Assembly: GCF_947242115.1 (NCBI RefSeq)
Contig: NC_074715.1
Location: 48,125,086-48,189,085, forward strand
DNA: 64,000 bases
Origin: Biomphalaria glabrata
Lineage: Eukaryota > Mollusca > Gastropoda > Planorbidae
Direction of reading: 5' to 3'
In this document: positions 1 through 17,415 of the stretch, piece by piece
Numbering within the stretch: the stretch's first letter is position 1
Layout of the letters: each line of letters opens with the position of its first letter
Notes under the pieces: generated by a model
What the model was told of the DNA's origin: nothing
The model's input: only the letters and a program-made list of their open reading frames with translations
The model's database searches: none
Position numbers and translations under genes: made by a program

Positions 1-232
1 CACGCCCAACAAGCACTACTTAGCGTCACGGCCAACAAGCACTACTTAGCGTCACGGCCAACAAGCACTACTTAGCGTCACGCCCAACAAGCACTACTTA
101 GCGTCACGGCCAACAAGCACTACTTAGCGTCACGCCCAACAAGCACTACTTAGCGTCACGCCATAATAGCACTACTTAGCGTCACGCCCAGCAAGCACTA
201 CTTAGCGTCACGCCCAGGAAGTACGACTTTAG
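1..232. repeat. 26-bp minisatellite
   Basis: About 8.5 copies of a 26-bp unit containing aagcactacttagcgtcacg, with slight variation (cacgcc or cacggc). The array is cut by the window edge and lies in what should be intron 5 of gene C. Confidence 0.95.
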
Positions 233-240
233 GTCCACGT

Positions 241-560
241 TACAAAAATACAGGCTAATCACTTGCATGAAACATATTCTAGCTGCTAAGAAGAAACACC
301 GCGCTCAAAGATAAAAGAATATAGATGTGAAGAAACAAGTCTTTTTAAGTTTAAAGTGCTTTTTAATTGTGTAACATTTCAACATAACATATATACACGG
401 CAACGTTATATACAGATTCCCAACTTCGCTCGCTGACTTCTCTCTATTCTTGTTTACACACTCGTCACTTCCCCCAAGTCCCCTAACTCTCGATACCCAA
501 CACTTGACCGTGGGTCACGGTTGACCTCACACAGTAACCGTGTCACAACAATAGATGACT
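241..560. repeat. Dispersed repeat, class unknown (copy 1)
   Basis: Shares a long stretch with 18575-18815, including caagtcccctaactc, aacacttgaccgtg and gtcacggttgacc. Two related copies show a dispersed element, but I cannot place its class. Confidence 0.6.
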
Positions 561-784
561 TTTAAGTCTCTACGTACAGTCCTAGCTGTAATCTACAGGT
601 TTAGTCACATTCCGCAAAGAGATATAGATATCCGTTGTCTGGCGGTGGTCAGTAAAAGTTGACCTATCGCCGATTGTCTTCGGACGACTATTTCTATTAG
701 CGGTTAAAATGCGTATCCTTGATAAGAAATATATATTCCTTCCCAATATATATATATATATATTGAAGAGAGATGTAGACTTAC

Positions 785-6547
<5,763 letters not shown>

Positions 6548-6715
6548 CTGAAATAAAACAATGAAACCCATATGAAATATAGATATATATATAAATAGTA
6601 AAGACAAACACTGTACATTCCTTTTTTTTTTAGTTGGACATTAAATCGTTATAAAAAAAAGTAAATAAATTTAAAATTTAAAAAATTAAATAGACAAAAA
6701 AATTCAAGCCCGAAC

Positions 6716-6855
6716 ATTTTTGGTCTGCGGATGGTTCCTTTGCTGTTTAATGGTTGAATGTATGTAGAAGGAAGATGTTGGTAATTTATATCTGAGAGAA
6801 ATGTAAACCATTCAACTGAAACCGGAATCAGTTGAGCATAACCTGCATTTCTTTC
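6716..6855 (-). other. Gene C candidate 5' exon (untranslated or N-terminal)
   Basis: Follows a tttttcag acceptor at 6856-6857 and is similar to 62852-63026 upstream of gene A. One frame is open here but it is not kept in A, so it is more likely 5' untranslated. The 3' edge is not determined. Confidence 0.3.
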
Positions 6856-6957
6856 CTGAAAAATAAAAGACAAAAAGTATACAATAAGCAAGCGTCTTCC
6901 GCATTGCATCCTATTCCGTTTTAAAAACCTTAAATCGAGGGAAAAAATGCAAAAGTG

Positions 6958-7110
6958 ACCTCGTTTGAATAGCAAGCTGTGACGTCGTATGAATAGCGAG
7001 TAATGACTTCGTATGAATAGCAAGTAATGACTTCGTATGAATAGCAAGTAATGACTTCGTATGAATAGCAAGTACTGACTTCGCATGACTAGCGAGTACT
7101 GACATCCTAT
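6958..7110. repeat. 24-bp minisatellite
   Basis: About six copies of a 24-bp unit, core gacttcgtatgaatagcaag, just upstream of gene C. The 24-bp period keeps ORFs open by chance. Confidence 0.9.
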
Positions 7111-7565
7111 GAATGCATTTGAGAAGAGAATCGAACCCAAGTTCTGATTCGGTTCGGTCAAATCTTAAGTTTGATTTTGGTTAGTTTTGATGACGAGTAT
7201 AGTTTGGGTTCGGTTTGAATCAATCAGATCTTAAGTTCGTGTTTCGTTCGATGTTATGAAAATAGGCAATAACAAAAAAAACTACTTACATGTTATAATG
7301 TTCAATTCAATTAAAACAGTAATGCCAAATTGTATTCATCGAACAGAGTATATATATTTCCGCCACTCGTATCGCGGGCCACAAACCTAGAAGCATATGG
7401 ATCAAGTACTTACACTAATTAATGTGCTACTTATCCAAAACTAGCTTTTAAGAATGTAACCACATTAATGAAACACCAAGTCGAAGCGCTAAACCTAAGT
7501 GCTAGTCTGTGAGGCGATTACACAACATTAGTTTCTCCCCATTTAGAAGGTGCTTATATCTACCA
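7111..7565. other. Intergenic, nothing recognised
   Basis: AT-rich sequence with a stretch rich in ttcggttc-type motifs (7140-7250) that recurs at 9760-9880. No gene or defined element. Confidence 0.4.
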
Positions 7566-7569
7566 AGCA

Positions 7570-8120
7570 ATGGTTCTCTCAACCCTTCTGTAACGATCTG
7601 AGACAGTGGTATCATACGGAGAGCAAATACAACTATTAGAACGCTTTCACCAAAGCTGTTTGCGCTGCATCATGGACATACGGTGGCAAGACCGCACTAC
7701 AAACAGTGATGTCCTTGCGAACGCCTGTATGGACAGTATAGAGGGACCATTTATGGTCCGACAGTTACACTGGGTAGGGTACGTATACCGGATGGGGAAC
7801 GAACTTATGCCGAAAGTAATCTTTTTTTTTGTGAGGTAAAAGGTGGTCCACGTAACAGAGGTGCCCCGCGAAAACGCTTTCAAGACCAGCTTAGGCGCCA
7901 ACTTGCCTTAGCTAACATAGAAGAGAGTGCCTGGTTGCATGCGGCTTCAGAACGAGACAGCTGGAAGTCACTCACAAAAGAAAATCTTGATCGACCACCG
8001 GCGAACAATGGTTATGTTTGACCTGGATGTGGCAAAATATGTAGGTCACAGCTGGGACTACGTATCCACAGAAATACTGCATTCCTTATTCGTCTTCGGA
8101 CTCGAAGACAAGCCTTAGTA
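7570..8120 (+). mobile_element. LINE 3' end (reverse transcriptase C-terminus with Cys/His knuckle)
   Basis: Translates in pieces to the C-terminal part of a LINE ORF2: ERFHQSCLRCIMDIRWQDRT, QLHWVGYVYRMGNELMPK, then a Cys-x2-Cys...His knuckle region with CGKICRSQLGLRIHRN. The known form has RHLRWVGHV and a C2H2-like end. Ends with ttcggactcgaagacaagcc, a 3' end shared with fragments at 17235, 32560, 42858 and 52290. Not intact: more than one frame is used. Confidence 0.75.
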
Positions 8121-8870
8121 TGCCTTATATTACAAGCGAAATCAACTTGTTTTTCTTGTAATTGGTTGTTGAGTGCAGTTAGATATGATATGATGTCACT
8201 TTAAATAACCAAATCTCACAACCATAAGAGGTACTTGCTTTCATTGTTTAGTCTTCAAAATTTCAGTTTCATGTCTTATATTGAAAAAAGGTTTGAGAAC
8301 CTTTCACCTACTTCATCAGCACACTTTCCAGTAAAATAAAACTTCGCCATATTCGGACTCTATTTCTATCAGAAATTTCTTAGAAGTCTTGTGGTTCCAT
8401 ACTTGACTTGCTATACAATTTACAATGCTGAACACATCATAACATGGTTATGTTTCAACACCTTGCCACAGAAGTTCCATTTGACTTGAAATTGTTTCTA
8501 ATAACTCTTGATGTCAGTTCGCTATGACATCCAGCCATACTTCTGGCACTATCATTAAACATCTCCATTAATTTCTCCCCCCCCCCTCCTAAAACAAAGG
8601 AGAAGGAGAAACTTTCTCCATGATGTCTGAAATTTCTATGAACCATCTTCGCCAGAGCTAGGCCCATGCACACTCCTCATAGCATCTCTTCTGTATTTCA
8701 AAATTACTTTTTTGTACCGCGAAAAAAGTACCAAGAGTTGGACGGTCTCAGATATGTCGGCTGCAATATCAACATTTGGAACACCGCTGCTCTATTTCTT
8801 AGTTTTAAATTGAAAAATTTCTAATTGTCATGCGAAAAATTGTGGCATCTTCAACTGTATTATTTTTATA
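8121..8870. other. Intergenic, nothing recognised
   Basis: AT-rich unique-looking sequence with a short C-run near 8577. No ORF with a recognisable product on either strand. Confidence 0.4.
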
Positions 8871-8874
8871 GCTT

Positions 8875-9106
8875 TTATATAGCGCTACTTTCATGCTTAT
8901 AGAGCAGAGCGCTTTTGGTCCAATCTCATTTGTGGACCAGTGGAGGGGGGGGGGGGGGAGGGGGTATCTAGGAGTTGGTTTTCCGTGTGCCTTTAGGCGC
9001 TCAGTAAACACAACTCTGCCCGAGTCGAACCTCGAGCCCCCTTCTAGGTAGCCAAGCCAAGCCAAGTTCAAGTTCAAGCGCACTTGGCCTCTCGACCACG
9101 CTTCGT
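8875..9106 (-). mobile_element. SINE family 2, copy
   Basis: Reverse-complement copy with ctcgaccacgctt head and ccaatctcatttgtggacca body, and a G-run at about 8945-8960. Confidence 0.78.
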
Positions 9107-10440
9107 ATTTTCAAAACACATTTCTTCCCTCACTGATAGTAACTGCACCTTACGCATTCGTCGTCGAAAAAAAAGGCTTCACAATGTGCAGCAACTCTGT
9201 AGCATGCTCTCACCACTGACTCATTTTCTTATCTCCTCTTGGTAAACATTCTTGTAATTCCTCTAAGCTCTAGGCGTTACTGAAATTGTTTTTCTTCGCG
9301 GCTCAAACCAACAAAGCCACCATATTTGTTTATGTCTTTCATTTCATAATGCTGTTTAAATCATAAATACGCTTTTAAATACGCTCTATAAAGACAGACA
9401 CAAACAGCACTATACAATCAAACAAATTGGCTTATTTTCATGCTCCACAAAAAGGTAAAGCTGTGTCTATTTTTCTTGATAGTTTCTACATTCAGAGTCT
9501 ACTTTTCATTTCTTCAAATCTCCCTTGTCATAAACGCAAAAATATTAAATGTCACAGCACCCTTTGTATCGATAACAAAGGAAGACAACCCAAAATAATG
9601 CAGGAAAGATGCACACACAAGAAGTAAAGGACCCGGCCTGCGCAAAGCAGCAGCAGAGTTTTCCAAGAATTAAAAGTAAATGTCAAATGATCTCGATGAA
9701 AACTAAGTTGTTGTTTTTTTTGTTTTTACAAGAATATTGTCAAATCTTAGTTCAATTAAGGTAAGGACAGTTCGTTCGGTTCTGTTCGTACCAATCAATT
9801 TTAAAGTTCGGGTTTGGTTCTGCTCGGTCGTAATGAAGATTCGAGTTCTGTTTGGGTTCGGCTCCTTTCCCATCTATATTATGTATTGATACAGCTAAGC
9901 TATTTTAACGACAGACTCTGAAAAAAAAAAATAAGGCCAGATAAAATAGAATAAAAATTAGTTATGAGCAAACAAGCGTTTATAATGTAACTTATATAAA
10001 AAATGTCTGCGGTGGTTGAAATTATGTCAAGCAGTCGAGGATGAAGTACACTCCTTCACAGAGAAGCAGAGGCAGCCAGGCATAGCACACTTTGGAGTTT
10101 CTTGAAAAAAAGCAGACAGAAATTTGATATATTACCTTTAATGTCTATCACACGGAAGATATTCCTTATGCTGAGGTCTACATTTGGAATTTTGCTTTTT
10201 GTTTCATGACCTTGGTGTGGATGATGCTAATGTTAAATGGAGGTAATACAGAAAAAAAGGCCGAAACTATTAGCGTGGCTTTTATTAAAAGGTGTGTGGG
10301 AAGAGCTGTCACACCCGTAACTAAAAAGTATGAGGAACTGTAGAAATTGTAACTTTTGTGCGGGAAGAATTGTTAGGGTTTGTAACTAAAACTGTGGATA
10401 AAGCAGTCAAAATTGTATCACAGGGGATTGGCAAGATATT
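9107..10440. other. Intergenic, nothing recognised
   Basis: No gene seen. 9760-9880 repeats the ttcggttc-rich motif seen near 7140-7250. Confidence 0.4.
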
Positions 10441-10449
10441 TTAAAGACT

Positions 10450-11115
10450 AATGCGTTGACAGTGTGTGGGGAGAGGTGTGTAAATGTATTGACAACGTGA
10501 CAGTGTGTGGGAAGAGGTGTGCAAATGTGTTGACAACGTGTAATTGTGCGGGAAGAGGTGTATAAATGTATTGACAACGTGACAGTGTGTGTGTGTGTGT
10601 GTGAATAGGTGTGCAAATGCATTGACAACGAGACAGCGTACAGAAAGATGTGTATAAATGTATTGACAATGTGACAGTGTATGGGAAGAGGTGTGTAAAT
10701 ATATTGACAACGTGACCGTGTGAAGGAAAAAGTGTGCAAATGTATTGACAACGTGACAGAATGTGGGAAGAGGTGTGCAAATGTGTTGACAACGTGACAG
10801 TATGTGCGTGAATAGGTGTGTAAATGTATTGCCAACGTGACAGCGTACATAAAGAGGTGTGTAAATGTACTGACAACGTGACAGTGTGTGGGAAGAGGTG
10901 TGTAAATGTATTGACAGCGTGACAGCGTACAGAAAGATGTGTATAAATGTATTGACAACGTGACAATGTGTGGGAAGAGGTATGTAAATGTATTGACAAC
11001 GTGACAGTAAGTGGAAAGGTGTGTGAATGTATTAAAAACGTGACAGTATGTTGAAAGAGGTGTGTAAAGGTATCGACAACGTGACAGTGTGTGGGAAGAG
11101 GTGTGAAAAGGCGTA
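10450..11115. repeat. 41-bp minisatellite
   Basis: About 16 diverged copies of a 41-bp unit containing gacaacgtgacagtgtgtgg and gaagaggtgtgtaaatgtat. The minus strand has few stops in any frame, which yields long false ORFs rich in Thr, His, Cys and Tyr. Confidence 0.92.
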
Positions 11116-11328
11116 GATAGCGTGCGCAAAAAAAAAGTGTGAAAATATTGACTTGCTGTATAAGTGACAGACATAGAGGTTTGATAAGAGAAATCGTGAT
11201 AGAAAGCCCGAACACTGCAAACGTCAAAAGCTGTGAGCAGTAGAGACCAATAGGTCACAGGCCAGTTTGACTTGACAGCGAGCTTCTGGTCTGTATTGGC
11301 GAGGAGAAGTGTTTAAAACATCTGTCGT

Positions 11329-11570
11329 TCTTGGTGGCTTAGCGGTAAAGCGCTTGGCTTCCGAACCGGGGGTCCCAGGCTCGAACCCTGGTGAAGACTG
11401 GGATTTTTAATTTCTGAATCTTCGGGCGCCTCTGGGTACCTGATATTAGTTGGGGAAAAGTAAAGGCGGTTGGCCGTTGTGCTGGCCACATGACACCCTC
11501 GTTAACCGTAGTCCACAGAAACAGATGACCTTTACGTCATCTGCCATTTAGACCACAAGGTCTGAAAGTT
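11329..11570 (+). mobile_element. SINE family 1, full-length copy
   Basis: tRNA-like head with A box (ggtggcttagcggtaaagcg) and B box (ggctcgaaccctg), then the family body (gaagactgggatttttaatt, gccacatgacaccctcgtta) and tail near accacaaggtctgaaag, followed by a 10-bp repeat. Confidence 0.85.
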
Positions 11571-11573
11571 ATA

Positions 11574-11627
11574 GAAAATGTTATAAAATGTTATAAAATG
11601 TTATAAAATGTTATAAAATGTTATAAA
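11574..11627. repeat. 10-bp tandem repeat at SINE tail
   Basis: Five to six copies of atgttataaa directly after the SINE. Confidence 0.9.
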
Positions 11628-12062
11628 AGATGACATCGAAGTGGAAGATAGAAAAATAATTGAGAAAAGCTAAAACCTTAACTCCTAGTGTTATAAAAAT
11701 GTTAAAACATCATTTAGGCAAAGACTTCTTTGGCATCAGATTCAATGTCAAGCACTAAAACTTTTCTGATAAAAAATTGGTACTTGCCATGAGTGAAGTA
11801 CACAACAATTCTCAAGAAATTGTATTCTGTATGGAGGGACGGATTGGATACTATACTGAAAAATGAATGTGAAATGTAGGTCATATATCTTTCTGGAAAA
11901 AAGCAACAAAACTAACTATAACTACCTTGTTAACATAGATTTAAAAAAAAAAGTTTAGTAGTGCTAAACGATTTCTGAAAAATTCTTATCCTGGATCTTA
12001 TCTTATAAGTTTCTGACTTTCCTTTAAAAGAGCAAAAAGGGCGTTCCAAACTAATCAATGTA

Positions 12063-12312
12063 TTAACTCTTTCTCTCCGTAATTACTTTCCACGTTCCGA
12101 TGGAATTATTTATTTTGATCATTTGTGTTTCACTACCTTGTTGTGATTAAACTTCAATAACTTTTTTTGTATGTAATCAGGAAATGTTATATAAGGTATA
12201 TAATTATAGAAGAAAGCATGTTCTTTTTATATAACACACAATAAAGATTATAAACCAATAGTTAATTTTAATTTAATTGGGTGAAATCCACGTTGGTATG
12301 GTTAATTGAGTG
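12063..12312. mobile_element. MITE with TTAACTCTTTCTCTCCGTAA ends (copy 1)
   Basis: Begins ttaactctttctctccgtaa. Relatives at 23336-23588 (inverted, in gene B intron 12) and 41267-41503; the latter two show inverted ends, and the TTAA at the ends suggests a TTAA target as in piggyBac-type elements. The right end of this copy is decayed. Confidence 0.65.
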
Positions 12313-12559
12313 TGGCCGTATTGAACTAGACTTGCATGTTACAGACTAAGACTGCTAAATCAATTGCTGTTGTTTTTCTGGTTGTAGATAATGGAATAAG
12401 AAATGTGCATATATCTTTGTGTCTTTCTGAGTTTTTTAATTGGGTATGTTTTAAATTTATATTTTTTAAAATGTATAGTTGCTTACTTTACTTTTAAGTC
12501 TTCGTTCTGGAAAGTCTTTAAATTTTACTAATGTTGTTACTCTAGACTCTAGTTAAATG

Positions 12560-12850
12560 TAAATAATAATAATAATAATTTAATTTATAGAGCGCTGTTA
12601 ACAAACAAAATGTAGGCTCAAGGCTCTGTAATAACATTATACACACAAACACGAGAGCTAAAATGACAAACTAATCTAAAAAAATGTTTTAAACAAGGTA
12701 GGTCTTAATGTTCTTCTTGAATGTAGTGAAGCATGTTGTCTGTCTGAGATTTATAGGGAGTGAGTTACAAATCTCGCGGCTCTATTTGGCGCCTGTTTGT
12801 CCATGTCTAATTGTAGCTTACATTTGTTGTACCTGTACCCTATGGATATA
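12560..12850. repeat. Dispersed repeat, class unknown (pair with 63125-63350)
   Basis: Shares atttatagagcgctgttaac, tgtaggctcaaggc and cttcttgaa...gtagtg blocks with 63125-63350. Confidence 0.6.
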
Positions 12851-13859
12851 ATTGAGCCCCCGTTGGAGCCTGTGAATAATTTTAAATAATGAGAATACTG
12901 TTTAACTGTTGTCTAATTCCTACTTGAGTATTGCTTTATTAACAGTTCTGATATACTCCTCAATGGTGTAGCTTAAAAGAGAAGCCAATCAAGGTGGCCA
13001 ATTCGGCGACTTTGCCGTGAAAAGGGGGGTGGGGTGTATCCAGACAATTGTACACCGCCTCTCCCCCTTCTTTTATCACATTTGCATTCCTAAGCCACGC
13101 CACATTTGCCTACTTGACCACCTGGTCAATGTCTGTTTTATTCTGTTCGATTGTGTCTATCTATCGACCTTCTTGATAGTACAGACGATCTGACGTGGAA
13201 GGAGCTTTCATTCACATATTCATTTTGTTCCCTTATTCTTATTCTATTCACTGGGTTTTGCGGTAGGAAATATGTTCTTCGCTGGTTCCTGTGATGTATA
13301 TTTTCTTTCGTGTCCTCCATGCAGGTTGTACATTCTGTGTATTTCTCAGCCATAAGTAAGAAACATAATTATTTCATCTATAGTACATATTTAATTATTG
13401 TTTTAATTTATATCAAAATTTATTAATTCTTCATTGCTCAATAGACCTTTTACGCAATCTTGTATATATTTGTACATTATATTTTATTTCTTTAATCTCG
13501 ACTAATCGCCTTGGTGATTTTTCTAACCGCCATGTACACTGAACTTAGAAAGTAATAATGGTCTTCCCTGTTCCATTTTGTTTAGACAAGAGTTGCTCCC
13601 CTTGAACTGGCACTCTAGATTCTAGATTAAAGTTTCATTCCATTTTTTTTTAATTGCCGACGCCTGTAAGTAAACAATGACGTAACGTCTGTTGACCGCT
13701 ACTGATGTTTATTTTTATCTCCCCTGATTATTCACCTTGTTTAATCTGATCTCGTTGACCTGCATTGTTTTTTAAGCGTCTAAAGAACGTGTATGATTGT
13801 CTGATTGACGGCTATGGCCGATGAGAGCACAAAGCCCATTTTGAATTGAATGTCTAAAA

Positions 13860-15323
13860 CAGTGGTTCCCAAACTTTTTGGTCTCGTAGACCCCTTGCCA
13901 TGCTTTCTGATTTTCGGTAGACCCCCTGCTTAACTTGCACAAATTTTTGCAAATTCATCAAAACATTTTTTTAAAACAAATTTGTAACTGTAGTGAGTTT
14001 AAGAGTGAAAAAGTAATTAAAACTACACATTACGTTATAGAGATCTATCTTTTTTATTGATAGCATTTAAATTTAAACCAATAAAAGGTTTATCATCCGT
14101 TGCTACGGATACTATAATTCATATAGATGTAGAAATTTGTTGTTCTATGAAATTTGTCTTTCAAACAGTAAATACTAATTAATTAATTTGTCTTAAGTTG
14201 GGTTTTGCAAAGAGCAGTTTCTCGTGTATTTCTTGATCTTTCACGTGTGGCTCAAATATTGAGTCTGCAGAACGTTTTTCATTAACAGGAGAAGGGGCAA
14301 AGGCCGAGTAACTGGCACCTAAGCCAGTAAGCTTTGAGAAGGACGGGCCTTGGTTTGCTACCCACCTAGCAGAAGGAAAACTGAATTAAAAAAACTGAAT
14401 TCAAAAATCTGCTGCCAAAATGGGAAAGGTTTCGTGGGTCAACCCTGAGGAAAAATAAGGAGACGCAACCATTAGGCCGTTTGTAGCACACAGCGCTACA
14501 CCTTGTCACACCTGTGATGCCATTGATCCCAAACTGTATATATGTCATTTGCAAAGAATTATATAAGAAGCGTTTACTTTATAACTCATGCCACCGAACT
14601 GTATTAAAGAAATTCTTTTAATAATAACAGATGTAGGTTTGTGTAAAACGGATGGTAAAATCATTGTTTGGCCTTTGCTATTTAACGTATTTTGTTATAA
14701 GTAAAGAGATATTGTAAGACTCTCAGAAACCATCATCTTTGTGGAAGAGAGATTTTTTGGTTCTATTCTGAACTTTATCTTTGAGTGTTCGACTGTTTTT
14801 GTAATCTTTATCTATTTTGTCACAGCTCAGCAGCAATAAAGCTGGCTAGAAGAAGAATCTATTTTGTCATGGTGGCATTGTCTCAAATAATCCTCCAGCG
14901 TAATTGGTTTCATATCGTCTTAAATAGGTATTTAGGCAACCGCTTGTTTGACAAGGAAGGAAGGAATCCAAATTTTAAATAATCAATGCTGCACAGTCAA
15001 CATTGCTTTTTTAAAAACATTAATTACATGTAGACAAGATTAAGCTATTTAAATAAGTATTGAAATTGAAAGGACAATTTTTCGTTTGAATATCAGGATA
15101 AATATTTATAGGATTGACTAAGATACAAATCATATATTAGTGTATGAAATAATTACATGAATAAAATGTGAAAATAAAGTCACGACTTCCTTAAATGAAA
15201 TCTATTATCGTAGACCCCCTTGGACATCTCAAAGACCCCCAATTTATTTTTTCACTTTCGTAGACCCCTTGGAAGTCTTCGTAGACCCCTAGGGGTCTAT
15301 ATAGACCACTTTGGGAATCACTG
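13860..15323. mobile_element. hAT-like non-autonomous DNA transposon with 8-bp target duplication
   Basis: Starts cagtggttcccaaactt and ends actttgggaatcactg, imperfect inverted ends typical of hAT elements. It is flanked on both sides by gtctaaaa (13852-13859 and 15324-15331), an 8-bp target duplication as hAT elements make. 1464 bp with no recognisable transposase. Subterminal repeats of cgtagacccc type occur at both ends. The middle (about 14270-14540) resembles 33050-33400. Confidence 0.85.
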
Positions 15324-15331
15324 GTCTAAAA

Positions 15332-16080
15332 GCTATGCGTTTTTATTTCAGCCTGATTCGATTGAATCCGGCTTGATCCGGCTAATCCCAACTGGAGGTT
15401 TCAGCTGGAGATGGCACCTTCCACGCTGATACTCACGCTAACTGGAACAGTCTACCACACCTAATCAGAGGGATTAAGTTTCTGAGAGGACTATAGCTAT
15501 GGCAGGAACATTAAAAGAACATTAAAGCTAAGTCTTATAAACAATAGGGGACACATATTTGTATCAACGGCAGTCAGTATGATGGTTTGATTATATCATT
15601 TATCTTTATTCAATTATAGATTACTTTATAGGATTTATCATTATTCTCCTCACCATTGTTATCCCTTCCCATCTTTCATTACATTAAATGTTTTTATCTT
15701 TCAAACCAAAGTAATCCTTTTCTTTATTGTATGATAACTGTTTGTTTCCAAACCTATAATGCGCTGGTCTTTGGTGTCGTTAGAAACACCTAGACATAAC
15801 GTCACCAAAATGTAATAATTTTAATTATTAATTGATTACATACACCCGCCAAAGCCGTATGACAATTAGGCTTTTCACAACGGCGCATGACACAGCTCAC
15901 AGAGAATTGGCCCGGACGCCCATAAAGCCAGTCCGCTCCTAGATGTATAGATGTGTGTTTGAATGTTGAAAGCAAGACGTTTTGGCGCGGCGTTTGTTTT
16001 GGCGCATGGTAAGTTTGGGCGTGAAATGTTTTGATCAAATTATTTATGTTCATTTATATTAATTCTTTAAACAAGAATGA
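15332..16080. other. Intergenic, nothing recognised
   Basis: No gene or defined element; short tcaa and ttgatccgg motifs only. Confidence 0.4.
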
Positions 16081-16084
16081 TACA

Positions 16085-16510
16085 TATATGTATGTGTTTG
16101 TGTCATGTTATAGAAAAGAGATAAATATGTATGTGTTTGTGTCATGTTATAGAAAAGAGATAAATATGTATGTGTTTGTGTCATGTTATAGAAAAGAGAT
16201 AAATATGTATGTGTTTGTGTCATGTTATAGAAAAGAGATAAATATGTATGTGTTTGTGTCATGTTATAGAAAAGAGATAAATATGTATGTGTTTGTGTCA
16301 TGTTATAGAAAAGAGATAAATATGTATGTGTTTGTGTCATGTTATAGAAAAGAGATAAATATGTATGTGTTTGTGTCATGTTATAGAAAAGAGATAAATA
16401 TGTATGTGTTTGTGTCATGTTATAGAAAAGAGATAAATATGTATGTGTTTGTGTCATGTTATAGAAAAGAGATAAATATGTATGTGTTTGTGTCATGTTA
16501 TAGAATAGAG
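16085..16510. repeat. 39-bp minisatellite, near-perfect
   Basis: About 10.7 copies of a 39-bp unit, core tatgtatgtgtttgtgtcat then gttatagaaaagagataaa. Units are almost identical, which points to recent expansion. 39 is a multiple of three, so each strand has one long frame (13-residue repeats). Confidence 0.96.
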
Positions 16511-16604
16511 ATTATTTTGCCCATTATTTTTTTATATTACGTTTGCTGTGTAATTATTGTTAAATCACTAACATTATAACGTGAGTGTGTGTTTCAATAG
16601 TGTC

Positions 16605-16800
16605 CAAATCCTACTGCTACGTGGCCAGCAGAATGACCAACCGCCTTTACTTTTCGTGTAGCCATTAGAGCTGTGTGGACTCAGAGGCGCCCGAAGATCC
16701 CGAAATTAAAAAAAAAAAAACCTGTCTTCACCAGGATTCGAACCCCGTACACCGGTTCGGAAGCAAAGCGCTTGACAGCTCAGCCACCGCGCCTCTTTTA
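16605..16800 (-). mobile_element. SINE family 1, copy
   Basis: Reverse copy: caccaggattcgaacccc and gctcagccaccgcgcctc mark the tRNA-like head, gatcccgaaattaaaa the junction with the body. Confidence 0.85.
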
Positions 16801-17234
16801 CGTGCTTGAATAGTCAAAATGATTAAGATCGCTCGCCTGTACGAGCTGCGGAAAACTATGTAGGTCGCCACTGGCTTTGTGAAGTCACGTGAAACACTCC
16901 ACTCGCCCTTTAACCTCGGAATGGAAGACATTGCCATTATTATTATGAGATATAGTGAAAAACAAAATCAATGGGATATATCATCTAGTGCTCAGGCTAA
17001 CATCTCATTTCTATGAGGTGATCCTAGTCAGTTATCAACTGAAGGAGGCCATAGCGTTCTCATTTAGTGCATGTCTAATTGTGTTTGCGTTTCCCATCAA
17101 TTTTTTCGTAATCATTTTGGCTTGTTTGTTTATTTAGTGTAACATTTTTATTTTCATAACTAAGTAAATACGCTAATTTACAAATAAAAACATCATAATA
17201 AAAAAAAGATGTAATTTTCTTTTACACTAAAGGA

Positions 17235-17415
17235 GGTTTATTTCCGCTGCCGAGGACAAACGCAGACGGCGAAAAGAAAATTTAATCGACCACCGGACAA
17301 TGGTTATGCTTGTTCTGGATGTGGCAAAATATGTAGGTCACAGCTGGGGCTGCGCAGCCATGGGAAATACTGCACTCCTAACTAATCTTCGGGCTCGAAG
17401 AGAAGCCTATATAAA
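17235..17415 (+). mobile_element. LINE 3'-end fragment
   Basis: Same 3' end as at 7570-8120: ccgctgccgaggacaaacgc, aatggttatgcttgttctgg and gtggcaaaatatgtaggtca, ending ttcgggctcgaagagaagcc. 5'-truncated. Confidence 0.75.

Noticed and set aside
1-232. CRISPR-like direct repeats
   Set aside because: The units are contiguous with no unique spacers, and the genome is animal.
10407-11258. 283-codon minus-strand frame rich in Thr, His and Cys
   Set aside because: It lies wholly in a 41-bp minisatellite; a second frame is open over the same stretch and there is no homology or splice context.
11329-11405. tRNA gene candidates at SINE heads (also 16730, 19605, 25268, 47380, 48190)
   Set aside because: A and B boxes are present but the cloverleaf is imperfect and each is fused to a shared SINE body in many copies.
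16031-16579. 182-codon plus frame and 145-codon minus frame
   Set aside because: Both are translations of the 39-bp array; being open on both strands is a result of the period being a multiple of three.
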